NCBI RefSeq assembly: GCF_900184935.1 | Contig: NZ_FXYE01000002.1 | Location: 744,001 to 808,000 of the forward strand | DNA length: 64,000 nt | Source of the DNA: Actibacterium lipolyticum | Lineage (GTDB): Bacteria > Pseudomonadota > Alphaproteobacteria > Rhodobacterales > Rhodobacteraceae | Direction: 5' to 3' | Shown here: positions 8,224 through 16,336 of the stretch, piece by piece | How positions within the stretch are numbered: the stretch's first letter is position 1 | Layout: the number at the start of each line of letters is the position of its first letter | Made by a program: the position numbers and the translations under genes | Notes under the pieces: model-generated | What the model saw: the letters and a program-made list of their open reading frames with translations, nothing else | Told to the model about the DNA's origin: nothing | Database searches by the model: none

Positions 8224-8886
8224 TTAGCTGTAGGTCAGCAACTCTTCGGCCGTTTCGGCGGTGATGTGTGGCGTTTCATTGAAACCGTGCAGGTACATTG
8301 CGTTGGACGTGCTGATAAATCGGTTCACGGCACAGTTCTTCATCTGCAGTTGCAGCGCGATCTGCTGATCCGCCGGTGTTTGCAGGACCGAGGCGATCAT
8401 CTGCGAAATTGCCCCGCCTGAACTGACGGCAAGCACCGTTTCCCCGGCCCCTTGCATCACCGCCTTGGCATCGGCAACGCGGTCGCTGAAGGCCGCCCAG
8501 GTTTCAGGCGGGTCCGGCACCTCGTCGCGTTGCCACATCAGGACGGTATCGCGCAGCGTGCGAAAATGGGACCGCCTGTCGGAATGCATCCCATCAGGTG
8601 CGGGCGCATCGCGGAAACGCGCATCCAGCAGGCCCTTAAAGTCGAACTCGTTCAGCCCGGCGTGAACCTGCGGCTGAACGGGTGCGCCAAGGCCATCGGC
8701 GATGCCTGCCAGCGTTTCGCGGTGGCGGCGCTGCGCGCCGATGAACACCGCGTCGGGCATTACCCCCTGCACCGCCAGCGCCTGCCCCAACGCGCGGGAC
8801 TGGCGGTGCCCCAGATCGGACAGAACATCATAATCCGCCGCCCCGAACGAGGCTTGCGCATGGCGGATAACGTAAAGAACCCCCAT
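8224..8886 (-). CDS. Histidine phosphatase family protein
   Basis: The 220-residue protein belongs to the phosphoglycerate-mutase-like histidine phosphatases. The N-terminal motif is RHAQAS with the nucleophilic histidine, followed by DYDVLSDLGHRQSRALG. The second histidine region is near VSSGGAISQMIA, where the usual H is replaced by S; the segment is otherwise aligned. It lies between the kinase-like gene (12 bp away) and the ACAD11-like gene, whose stop is 3 bases upstream. A TTG at 8889 would add one residue, and I chose the ATG. A phosphatase placed between a phosphoryl-adding enzyme and a dehydrogenase suggests removal of a phosphoryl intermediate, but this is speculative. Confidence 0.8.
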   Translation of the reverse strand: MGVLYVIRHAQASFGAADYDVLSDLGHRQSRALGQALAVQGVMPDAVFIGAQRRHRETLAGIADGLGAPVQPQVHAGLNEFDFKGLLDARFRDAPAPDGMHSDRRSHFRTLRDTVLMWQRDEVPDPPETWAAFSDRVADAKAVMQGAGETVLAVSSGGAISQMIASVLQTPADQQIALQLQMKNCAVNRFISTSNAMYLHGFNETPHITAETAEELLTYS

Positions 8887-8889
8887 CAA

Positions 8890-10125
8890 TCAGGTCTTCG
8901 CGTTGGTGTATTTGCGCAGCTCGGCGCGGGCGACCTGACGGCGATGAACTGCGTCAGGGCCATCGGCAAAGCGCAACGTGCGGACCTTGGTGTACATGTC
9001 GGCAAGATCGAAATCTTGGCTGATCCCGGCAGCACCATGCAATTGCATCGCGTCGTCAATCACCTTGCCAGCCATCAAGGGGGCCACAACCTTGATCTTG
9101 GAAATCCACGGCTGCGCCTCGCGCACGCCAACGGTGTCCATCATATAGGCCGCCTTTAGGCACAACAGGCGGGCCATTTCGATTTCCATCCGAGCGTTGG
9201 CGATAATGTCATAGTTCGCCCCCAGATCGGCCAGCTTTTTACCGAACGCTTCGCGCTGAAGGCCGCGGCGGCACATCATTTCCAGCGCCTTTTCGGCCTG
9301 GCCAATGGCACGCATACAGTGGTGAATGCGCCCTGGCCCAAGCCGCCCCTGCGCCACTTCGAACCCGCGCCCTTCGCCAAGAACAAGGTCTTCGGCTGGC
9401 ACGCGCACGTTGGTGAACCGGATATGCATATGGCCGTGCGGCGCGTCATCGGTGTTGAACACATGCATCGGGCGCAGCACTTCGATGCCTTCAAGATCAG
9501 AGGGCATCAGGAACATCGAATGACGCCCGTGTTTGGCCGCATCAGGATCAGTGCACACCATAACGATGAACAGCTTACAACGCGGATCACCCGCGCCCGA
9601 GGCCCACCATTTTTCGCCATTCAGCACGTAATGGTCGCCGTCTTTCTTCGCCTCAAACGCCAGTTGCGCGGCGTCGGACGACGCGACATTGGGTTCGGTC
9701 ATCACATAGGCGGACCGGATATCCCCATCGAGCAGCGGTTTAAGCCAGCGGTCTTTGTGGGCTTGGGTGCCGTACCGCTCTAGCACCTCCATGTTGCCGG
9801 TGTCGGGGGCGGCGCAGTTGAACACCTCTGCCGCGATGCCGACTTTGCCCATCTCTTCGGCCAGATAGGCGTATTCGACCGTGCTAAGCCCATAGCCCTT
9901 ATCGCTGCCCGTCAGCCAAAAATTCCACAGTCCGCGCGACTTGGCCATCGCCTTTAGCCCATCCAGAATTTCCAGCTGGCGATCGGTGTGCTTGAACCGG
10001 TCGCCCGACGGGTGCTTGCCGATCTCTTCGTGGAATTCCTTGTCCAGCGGGGCAATCTCCTGCTCGACCATATTGCGCACCTGTTCGATCAGAGGCCTGA
10101 CTTTGTCAGTAACGCCAAGATCCAT
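8890..10125 (-). CDS. Acyl-CoA dehydrogenase, ACAD11-like
   Basis: The 411-residue flavoprotein has the ACAD fold with the segments YVMTEPNVASSDAAQ (FAD/substrate loop), GEKWWASGAGDPRCKLFI and RQVARAELRKY at the C terminus. It matches the long-N-terminus class typified by human ACAD10/11 rather than classical fatty-acid dehydrogenases, and DGPDAVHR stands where many ACADs have the catalytic EGT/EG motif. The ORF extends to 10209, but the ATG at 10125 with GGGAGAGTG upstream gives the conserved start MDLGVTDK. The neighbouring kinase and phosphatase genes suggest work on hydroxy- or phospho-acyl-CoA intermediates. The fold assignment is firm; the substrate is inferred. Confidence 0.88.
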   Translation of the reverse strand: MDLGVTDKVRPLIEQVRNMVEQEIAPLDKEFHEEIGKHPSGDRFKHTDRQLEILDGLKAMAKSRGLWNFWLTGSDKGYGLSTVEYAYLAEEMGKVGIAAEVFNCAAPDTGNMEVLERYGTQAHKDRWLKPLLDGDIRSAYVMTEPNVASSDAAQLAFEAKKDGDHYVLNGEKWWASGAGDPRCKLFIVMVCTDPDAAKHGRHSMFLMPSDLEGIEVLRPMHVFNTDDAPHGHMHIRFTNVRVPAEDLVLGEGRGFEVAQGRLGPGRIHHCMRAIGQAEKALEMMCRRGLQREAFGKKLADLGANYDIIANARMEIEMARLLCLKAAYMMDTVGVREAQPWISKIKVVAPLMAGKVIDDAMQLHGAAGISQDFDLADMYTKVRTLRFADGPDAVHRRQVARAELRKYTNAKT

Positions 10126-10151
10126 ATTCACTCTCCCTTGTGCCTTACGGC

Positions 10152-11354
10152 TTATAGAACTTCGAAAAGGCCTGCTGCCCCCATGCCGCCGCCGACGCAC
10201 ATGGTGCAAACCACGTATTTTGCGCCGCGCCGCTTTCCTTCGATCAAAGCATGGCCGACCATCCGCGCACCAGACATGCCATACGGATGCCCGACGGAAA
10301 TCGCCCCACCGTTGACGTTCAACAACTCGCCCGGAATGCCCAGCTTATCGCGGCAGTATAGAACCTGAACGGCGAATGCCTCGTTCAGCTCCCACAGGTC
10401 GATGTCATCCATCGTTAGCCCATTCTTTTCCAGCAACTTTGGCACCGCGAACACAGGGCCAATGCCCATCTCATCTGGGTCACAGCCCGCAACAGCCATG
10501 CCAACGTAACGGCCAAGGGGCGAAAGGCCGCGGCGTTCAGCCTCTTTCGCTTCCATCACGACACTGGCCGACGCGCCATCAGACAGTTGCGAGGCATTGC
10601 CCGCAGTGATGAATTTGCCTTGGGCGATATGCAGCCCGTCCTTGTGCACAGGTTGCAGGCTTTGCAGCCCTTCCAACGTGGTCGAAGGGCGGTTGCCTTC
10701 GTCTTTTTCAAGGGTCACTTCAACGTCCGAAACTTCCTTCGTTTCCCTATCCATGACCTTCATAACGGTGGACATTGGCACGATCTCGTCGTCGAACTTT
10801 CCCGCAGCTTGGGCGGCAGCGGTGCGTTGCTGGGATTGCAGCGCATATTCGTCCTGAACATCACGGCTTATGCCATAACGTTCAGCCACCGTTTCAGCGG
10901 TTTCCAGCATGCTCATGTAAAGCTCTGGCATCTTGGACTTGATCCACGGATCGACTGCGCGGAACCTGTTCATCTTGTCGTTTTGAACCAACGAGATGCT
11001 TTCCCCGCCACCCCCAACCACAATGTCCATTCCGTCGCAGATCACCTGTTTGGCGGCTGTTGCGATGGCCATCATTCCGCTGGCACATTGCCGATCCAAC
11101 GACATCCCCGCCACGCTGGTCGGCAGGCCCGCGCGCATCGCGGCTTGGCGTGCGAAATTCCCACCCGTCGCCCCCTGCTGAAGGGCCGCACCAAAGACGC
11201 AATCTTCAACCTCGCCGCCATCAAGACCGGCACGTTTCACCGCGTTGGCAATGGCGTGCCCGCCAAGGGCCTGCGCCTGTGTATCGTTGAACGCCCCACG
11301 ATAGGCTTTGCCAATTGGCGTGCGTGCGGTTGAAACGATTACTGCGTCGCGCAT
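10152..11354 (-). CDS. Acetyl-CoA acyltransferase (thiolase)
   Basis: The 400-residue thiolase cleaves 3-ketoacyl-CoA with CoA to acetyl-CoA and a shortened acyl-CoA, the last beta-oxidation step. The nucleophilic cysteine is C90 in [11 protein letters not shown]. The second half has the histidine motif [16 protein letters not shown] and the C-terminal cysteine in [16 protein letters not shown]. Length and motifs are canonical. It starts downstream of a strong hairpin that follows the MaoC gene, so it may have its own promoter or be expressed by read-through. The downstream ACAD11-like gene begins 26 bases after its stop. It is the natural thiolase partner for the bifunctional enzyme at 90-2186. 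Confidence 0.93.
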   Translation of the reverse strand: MRDAVIVSTARTPIGKAYRGAFNDTQAQALGGHAIANAVKRAGLDGGEVEDCVFGAALQQGATGGNFARQAAMRAGLPTSVAGMSLDRQCASGMMAIATAAKQVICDGMDIVVGGGGESISLVQNDKMNRFRAVDPWIKSKMPELYMSMLETAETVAERYGISRDVQDEYALQSQQRTAAAQAAGKFDDEIVPMSTVMKVMDRETKEVSDVEVTLEKDEGNRPSTTLEGLQSLQPVHKDGLHIAQGKFITAGNASQLSDGASASVVMEAKEAERRGLSPLGRYVGMAVAGCDPDEMGIGPVFAVPKLLEKNGLTMDDIDLWELNEAFAVQVLYCRDKLGIPGELLNVNGGAISVGHPYGMSGARMVGHALIEGKRRGAKYVVCTMCVGGGMGAAGLFEVL

Positions 11355-11370
11355 GCTTTCCCTCCCTTAT

Positions 11371-11398
11371 AAAAACGCGGGGCCGTCAGGAGGCCCCG
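11371..11398 (-). terminator. Intrinsic terminator after the MaoC gene
   Basis: On the minus strand a 7-bp stem, CGGGGCC/GGCCCCG, with a 7-base loop is followed by CGTTTTTAT. The stop codon of the MaoC gene lies inside the loop, so the hairpin overlaps the coding end. It separates the MaoC gene from the thiolase gene. Confidence 0.7.
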
Positions 11399-11856
11399 TC
11401 TAAATATCTGCGATTTATCCATTCGGCGACGAGGGCTGGCTTTTCCTGCCCCTCAATCTCGACCGTGACGTTTAATTTGAAGGTGATCTCGCCCGGCTTG
11501 GTTTCACTTACATCGACCAAGACAAACCGCCCGCGTATCCGCGCCCCCGATTTCACCGGGCTGATGAACCGAACCCGGTTCAGCCCATAGTTCACCCCCA
11601 TCGCGGCGCCCCGCACCTCTGGCATCACCTGATAGGACATCGCCGACAAAAGAGAGAGCGTCAGAAACCCATGCGCGATCGTGCCACCGAAGGGGGACGG
11701 CGCGGCGGCTTCGGGATCAACGTGAATGAACTGATGATCATCGGTGGCGTGGGCAAAAGAATCGATGCGCGCTTGATCGACGGTAATCCAGTCTGAAACG
11801 CCAATCTCTTGCCCAATCAGGCGCGACAGCTCTGCGATGTCGGCGGTTTTCGGCAT
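11386..11856 (-). CDS. MaoC-family (R)-specific enoyl-CoA hydratase
   Basis: This 156-residue hotdog protein of the MaoC dehydratase family hydrates 2-enoyl-CoA with R stereochemistry. The hydratase motif is visible as DSFAHATDDHQFIHVDPEAA, with the catalytic D and H, followed by PFGGTIAHGFLTLSL. The ATG at 11856 was preferred to the TTG at 11859. It is first in the minus-strand run and ends within an intrinsic terminator. It lies divergent to the Liv transporter operon across a 230-bp control region, and its R stereochemistry complements the S-type hydratase at the start of the window. Confidence 0.9.
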   Translation of the reverse strand: MPKTADIAELSRLIGQEIGVSDWITVDQARIDSFAHATDDHQFIHVDPEAAAPSPFGGTIAHGFLTLSLLSAMSYQVMPEVRGAAMGVNYGLNRVRFISPVKSGARIRGRFVLVDVSETKPGEITFKLNVTVEIEGQEKPALVAEWINRRYLDGAS

Positions 11857-12086
11857 CAACGTCGCCCCGCAGGTGCAGCAATTCCGGCCGCATCATCGGG
11901 CAATTTCGCAAAATAACGTCGATATTCCAGTTTGTCGCAAAAATCAGCCAAAAGATTCCCTCAACCCCGCCCCGATGTTCTGCATTGCAGAATAGAGTTT
12001 CGCGAAATGCTTGACAAGTCGCCTTTCAATACGGCTCACTCAGTGCAGGACAGCTGCAAAAGCAGCACCTGCTATGGGAGGAAAAA
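11857..12086. promoter_or_regulatory. Divergent control region between MaoC and Liv genes
   Basis: This 230-bp spacer carries two perfect palindromes: TTCTGCA-T-TGCAGAA at 11978-11992 and TTTCGCGAAA at 11998-12007. A TTGACA hexamer at 12011-12016 could be a -35 element for the transporter operon, although no convincing -10 follows at 17 bp. Two TCGCAAAA strings lie further upstream. These are the best candidate operators for a catabolic regulator. Confidence 0.45.
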
Positions 12087-13316
12087 ATGAATTTCACTAA
12101 ATCCGCGGCCCTTGCTGCGGCCATTAGCCTTTGTGCGGGCATGGCGTTCTCAGACACCGTCAAGATTGGCTTCATTGACCCACTGTCCGGCCCATTTGGC
12201 CCAACAGGTGATGCGGGACTAAAGCAGTTCAATTTTGCCGCCGATCAAATTAACGAAAACGGCGGCATGGCGGGCAACACCGTCGAAATTCTGCCGTTCG
12301 ACAACAAGGTGAACCCAAAGGAGTCGCTTGTTCAGTTGCAAAAAGCCATTGACCAAGGCGCGCGCTTTATCGTTCAGGGGAACGGGTCGTCTGTGGCTTC
12401 GGCGATCATCGATGCTGTTAACAAGCACAACACACGCAACCCCGGCGATGAGGTCTTGTTCCTGAACTACGCCGCCGTTGATCCCGCATTCACAAATGAC
12501 CGCTGCTCTTTCTGGCACTTCCGTTTCGATTCCGATGCCGACATGAAAATGGAGGCGCTGACAGATTGGGTGACCAAAAACGAAGACATCAAGAAGGTCT
12601 ATCTGATTGGGCAGGACTATTCCTTCGGCAAAGCGGTCGCCGCTGCGGCTGAACGTATGCTGGCCGAAAAGGCCCCTGATGTCGAAATTGTGGGCAACGA
12701 ACTGCACCCGCTGGGCAAGGTGAAGGATTTCACACCTTACATCCAAAAAATCATCAGCTCTGACGCGGATGCCGTGATTACCGGCAACTGGGGCCAGGAT
12801 ATGGTTCTGCTGATCAAGGCGGCCATCAGTTCGGGCAGCGACGTGCCTTACCTGACCTATTATGGCGGATCACTTGGTGCCGCTGTTGCGATGGGCGAAC
12901 AGGCTGTCGGATCTGTCTATCAGGTTAGCGAGGTCAACACGAACCTGCCAACCACCGACGCACAGAACGCACTTATCGACGCTTATGAGGCGAAGTACCC
13001 CAACAACAACTATTACTTCCACCGCATTCACATGCTGATGGACATGATGGACATGGCGGCCGAAAAATCGGGCTCTACCGATCCCAAGGACATCGCGATG
13101 GCGTTGGAGGGTATGGTAGTTGATGGGCCATACGGCACTGTAACGATGCGGGCAGACAACCACCAAATCCTGCAACCGTTGTTCGTGTCCGTATTCAGCG
13201 ACAATGTGCAGCGCGACGTGGAAAACACGTCACTGGGTTGGGCATCAACCGATGCAGATCGCATCGAAGCCGAAGACACCAAAACCGAAACCACCTGCAA
13301 GATGGAGCGCCCGTAA
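12087..13316 (+). CDS. Branched-chain-amino-acid-type ABC transporter substrate-binding protein
   Basis: This 409-residue periplasmic binding protein of the LivK/HAAT family captures the substrate for the importer encoded just downstream. A signal peptide (MNFTKSAALAAAISLCAGMAFS) precedes the type I fold, which starts VKIGFIDPLSGPFGPTGDAG. The ATG follows GGGAGGAAAAA. These families bind amino acids, but also amides, urea or aromatic and aliphatic acids. Placement between beta-oxidation genes and an acyl-CoA ligase suggests a carboxylic acid that feeds this pathway; that is an inference. A hairpin behind the gene probably keeps its transcript level above that of the membrane components. Confidence 0.92.
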   Translation: MNFTKSAALAAAISLCAGMAFSDTVKIGFIDPLSGPFGPTGDAGLKQFNFAADQINENGGMAGNTVEILPFDNKVNPKESLVQLQKAIDQGARFIVQGNGSSVASAIIDAVNKHNTRNPGDEVLFLNYAAVDPAFTNDRCSFWHFRFDSDADMKMEALTDWVTKNEDIKKVYLIGQDYSFGKAVAAAAERMLAEKAPDVEIVGNELHPLGKVKDFTPYIQKIISSDADAVITGNWGQDMVLLIKAAISSGSDVPYLTYYGGSLGAAVAMGEQAVGSVYQVSEVNTNLPTTDAQNALIDAYEAKYPNNNYYFHRIHMLMDMMDMAAEKSGSTDPKDIAMALEGMVVDGPYGTVTMRADNHQILQPLFVSVFSDNVQRDVENTSLGWASTDADRIEAEDTKTETTCKMERP

Positions 13317-13334
13317 CAACTGGCCGCTACCACT

Positions 13335-13360
13335 GGGCGTCGCTGGGGCGGCGCCCTTTT
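13335..13360 (+). terminator. Attenuating hairpin between binding-protein and permease genes
   Basis: A 9-bp stem with one G-U pair, GGGCGTCGC/GCGGCGCCC, and a TGGG loop is followed by TTTT. It lies 19 bases behind the binding-protein stop and 15 bases before the permease ATG. Such partial terminators commonly give excess binding protein over permease. Confidence 0.6.
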
Positions 13361-13374
13361 CCATAGGGGGACAG

Positions 13375-14307
13375 ATGGAAACCGTTGTCTTTTCGCTTTT
13401 GAACGGTGTGATTTACGGCCTGTTGCTGTTCATGCTGTCCAGCGGCCTGACGCTTATCTTTTCAATGATGGGCGTTCTGAACTTCGCACATGCCAGCTTT
13501 TACATGCTGGGCGCGTATTTCGCTTACACGATCAGTTCGGTCAGTGGCTTTTGGCTGGCGCTGATATTTGCCCCCATTCTGGTGGGGCTTGTCGGGGCGG
13601 CAACCGAACGATGGGGCCTGCGCAAGGTACACGCCAACGGGCATGTCGCCGAGTTGCTGTTCACCTTCGGGCTTGCCTATCTGATCGACGAGGTCGTCAA
13701 AATCATCTGGGGGCGCAACTCTGTCGATTATCGGGTGCCAGAGCTTCTCGATTTTCCTCTGTTCACCCTATATGGCACGCAATACCCGGCCTATCGCATT
13801 TTCATTCTGTTCGTCGCCGTGGCGATGCTTGTCGCGCTTTGGCTTCTGTTGAAACGCACCCGCGCGGGGCTGATCATTCAGGCCGCACTGACACATCCTG
13901 AAATGGTTGGCCACCTTGGCCATAACGTGCCCCGCATCTTTATGACCGTGTTCGGGGTTGGCTGTGCGCTGGCCGGATTGGCGGGCGTTATTGGCGGCAA
14001 CTATCTGGTGACCGACCCAGCGATGGCCATTTCCATTGGGCCAATCGTGTTTGTTGTGGTCGTCGTTGGCGGACTTGGCAGCCTAGAGGGGGCGTTTATC
14101 GCCTCTCTGCTGCTTGGTCTGCTGCAAACCTTTGCCGTTTCGATTGACGCGTCCTTTGCCGACATCTTTGGCTGGCTGGGCCTTGGCGAAACAACCGAGG
14201 TCGGGCGCATCACCATCGCATCCCTCGCGCCGATGCTGCCGTTCCTGATGCTTGTCCTCATTCTAATGGTCCGCCCACGCGGCCTGATGGGGGACCGTGA
14301 CATATGA
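13375..14307 (+). CDS. ABC transporter permease, LivH type
   Basis: The 310-residue inner-membrane protein has about eight hydrophobic helices, including the LivH hallmark GLTLIFSMMGVLNFAHASFYMLGAY near residues 23-47. The open frame extends upstream into the binding-protein gene, but the ATG at 13375 has an AGGGGG site and gives the family N terminus METVVFSLLNG. With the LivM-type protein it forms the transmembrane channel. It overlaps the next gene by 4 bases (ATGA), which supports coupled translation. Confidence 0.92.
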   Translation: METVVFSLLNGVIYGLLLFMLSSGLTLIFSMMGVLNFAHASFYMLGAYFAYTISSVSGFWLALIFAPILVGLVGAATERWGLRKVHANGHVAELLFTFGLAYLIDEVVKIIWGRNSVDYRVPELLDFPLFTLYGTQYPAYRIFILFVAVAMLVALWLLLKRTRAGLIIQAALTHPEMVGHLGHNVPRIFMTVFGVGCALAGLAGVIGGNYLVTDPAMAISIGPIVFVVVVVGGLGSLEGAFIASLLLGLLQTFAVSIDASFADIFGWLGLGETTEVGRITIASLAPMLPFLMLVLILMVRPRGLMGDRDI

Positions 14308-15575
14308 GCGATATGGCAACTGAAAACTTCGCCAACCTTGCGCCATCGAACGCGCAAAAGTTCCGCATGCGCGTGCTGCCCTTCGTGCTGTTCGCGGCCG
14401 TTGCGGTGCTTATCCCGCTGTTTGGCCCATCACGGTCGGCCTATTCCCTGCTGAACGCGATTGGCATCAACATCGTCTTTGCGCTTAGCTATAACATGCT
14501 GCTGGGCCGGGCCGGGCTGCTGTCGTTCGGGCATGCGGTTTACTTTGGCCTTGGCGGATACGCCGCGCTGCACGCGATGGGCATGATCGAAAACGCCGAT
14601 GGCGGGTTTTGGGGAAGCGTCCCTGTCTTCGCCATGCCGCTGGTCGGCTTTGCAGGCGGGGCGCTGGCGGGGGCCGTAATTGGCTGGCCGTCTTGCCGCC
14701 GCGCAGGCACGGCCTTTGCCATGATTTCCCTTGGGGTGGCCGAATTGATCGCCGCGATGGGGTTCATGTTCGGCTCTATCTTCGGGGGCGAGGAAGGCAT
14801 TTCAGGCGACCGCATGAACGGGCCCGAGGTGTTTGGCCTGTCCCTTGGCCCCATCGGCGAGGTGTACTGGTTCATCGCCTTCTGGACGGTGCTGGCCGCG
14901 CTGCTGATCTTTGCCTTCACCCGCACCCCGCTGGGCCGCATGTCCGAAGCGACGCGCGATAATCCGCAGCGGGTGGAATTCGTGGGCTATGACCCAACCC
15001 GCGTGCGGTATCTTGTGTTCATCGCCGCGGGCGGCTTCGCCGGACTGGCTGGCGGCATGTCGGCCGTGAACTATGAAATTTTCACGCCCGAGGCGCTGTC
15101 GCTACTGCCATCCGGCTTTGTGCTGATCATGACCTATGTGGGCGGCGCGCGGTATTTCGCGGGGCCGGTACTTGGCGCGATTGTGCTGACCTATATGCAA
15201 TCAAACCTGTCGGACTTTACCGAAGCATGGCTGCTGTATCTGGGCCTGCTGTTCATCACCATCGTGATGTACGCACCCAACGGCCTTGCCGGAATCGTGG
15301 CCGGGCTTTGGAACGGAACGCGCGCAACCGGAATGGCCTATCTGAAAACATGGGCGGCGCGCGTTGTTGCCATTGCGATCGCAATGGTCGGCGTAATCGT
15401 CTTGGTCGAAGTCGCCGTGCGCAAATCCAACGGCTATGGCGAAGTGTTTGAACCTTTCGGCCTTCACCTGACACCCGGAAGCCCGCTGACATGGGCCTTG
15501 GTGATCGTTCCGCTGATCGTGGGGCTGGGCCTGCTGCGCCATCTGGCGCGTGACGAACAGGAGGCAGGCGCATGA
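14304..15575 (+). CDS. ABC transporter permease, LivM type
   Basis: The 423-residue inner-membrane protein has the LivM core motif SYNMLLGRAGLLSFGHAVYFG followed by the usual helices. At the C terminus a further pair of hydrophobic segments (VVAIAIAMVGVIVLVEVAV and WALVIVPLIVGLGLL) makes it longer than many LivM proteins, which are near 330-360 residues. It overlaps LivH upstream and the ATPase gene downstream by 4 bases each. It pairs with LivH to form the substrate pathway. Confidence 0.91.
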   Translation: MSDMATENFANLAPSNAQKFRMRVLPFVLFAAVAVLIPLFGPSRSAYSLLNAIGINIVFALSYNMLLGRAGLLSFGHAVYFGLGGYAALHAMGMIENADGGFWGSVPVFAMPLVGFAGGALAGAVIGWPSCRRAGTAFAMISLGVAELIAAMGFMFGSIFGGEEGISGDRMNGPEVFGLSLGPIGEVYWFIAFWTVLAALLIFAFTRTPLGRMSEATRDNPQRVEFVGYDPTRVRYLVFIAAGGFAGLAGGMSAVNYEIFTPEALSLLPSGFVLIMTYVGGARYFAGPVLGAIVLTYMQSNLSDFTEAWLLYLGLLFITIVMYAPNGLAGIVAGLWNGTRATGMAYLKTWAARVVAIAIAMVGVIVLVEVAVRKSNGYGEVFEPFGLHLTPGSPLTWALVIVPLIVGLGLLRHLARDEQEAGA

Positions 15576-16336
15576 CCGCACCCGCACTGAAACTTACCGA
15601 CCTGCACAAAAGCTTTGGCCCCGCGAAGATCATCCAAGGCGTGAACCTAGAGATTGAAAAGGGCGAACGCCACGCGATCATTGGGCCGAACGGCGCGGGC
15701 AAATCCACGCTGTTCAACCTGATCTCGGGCCAGTTCTGGCCGACCAGCGGCAGCGTGGAACTGAACGGGCAAGACATCTCGCGCATGAAACCGCACGAGG
15801 TTAACCGCCGCGGCCTTTCGCGCAGTTTTCAGGTGTCGAACGTGTTCACCAACATGACAGTGCGCGAAAACGTGCGCTGCGGTGTGCTGTATTCGATGGG
15901 CCATGGATACAGCTTTTGGCGCAACGTCGGGAACCTGCGCGAAGTGCAGGAAAAGACCAGCGCGATCTTGGAACATGTCGGCCTGATCGACAAAGCCAAC
16001 CTTCCCGCTGCCCTGCTGCCGTATGCCGATCAACGCACCCTGGAAATCGCGATCACCATCGCGGGCGGGGCCGGTGTGATCTTGCTGGATGAACCCACCG
16101 CCGGGATGAGCCATTCGGAAACCGACCGCGCTGTCGCGCTGATCGAAAAGGCGACAGAAGGCAAAACTCTGATCATCGTGGAACACGACATGGGCGTGGT
16201 GTTCGGCTTGGCCGACCGCATTTCGGTTCTGGTCTACGGCGAGATTATTGCGACGGGGCGCCCCGAAGAAATTCGCGGCGATCCCCGTGTGCGCGAGGCT
16301 TATCTGGGCGATGAAAATCTGGAAGGGGTGGCCTGA
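15572..16336 (+). CDS. ABC transporter ATP-binding protein, LivG type
   Basis: The 254-residue ATPase is one of two that power the importer. Walker A is canonical (GPNGAGKST, K44), as are Walker B (VILLDEPT, 169-176) and the switch histidine in VEHDM. The signature segment, normally close to LSYGQ, reads LPYADQ at 149-154 and so has lost the central glycine. In the ATPase dimer this signature faces the Walker A of the partner, which is itself altered (see the next gene). Its stop overlaps the next start by one base. Confidence 0.92.
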   Translation: MTAPALKLTDLHKSFGPAKIIQGVNLEIEKGERHAIIGPNGAGKSTLFNLISGQFWPTSGSVELNGQDISRMKPHEVNRRGLSRSFQVSNVFTNMTVRENVRCGVLYSMGHGYSFWRNVGNLREVQEKTSAILEHVGLIDKANLPAALLPYADQRTLEIAITIAGGAGVILLDEPTAGMSHSETDRAVALIEKATEGKTLIIVEHDMGVVFGLADRISVLVYGEIIATGRPEEIRGDPRVREAYLGDENLEGVA

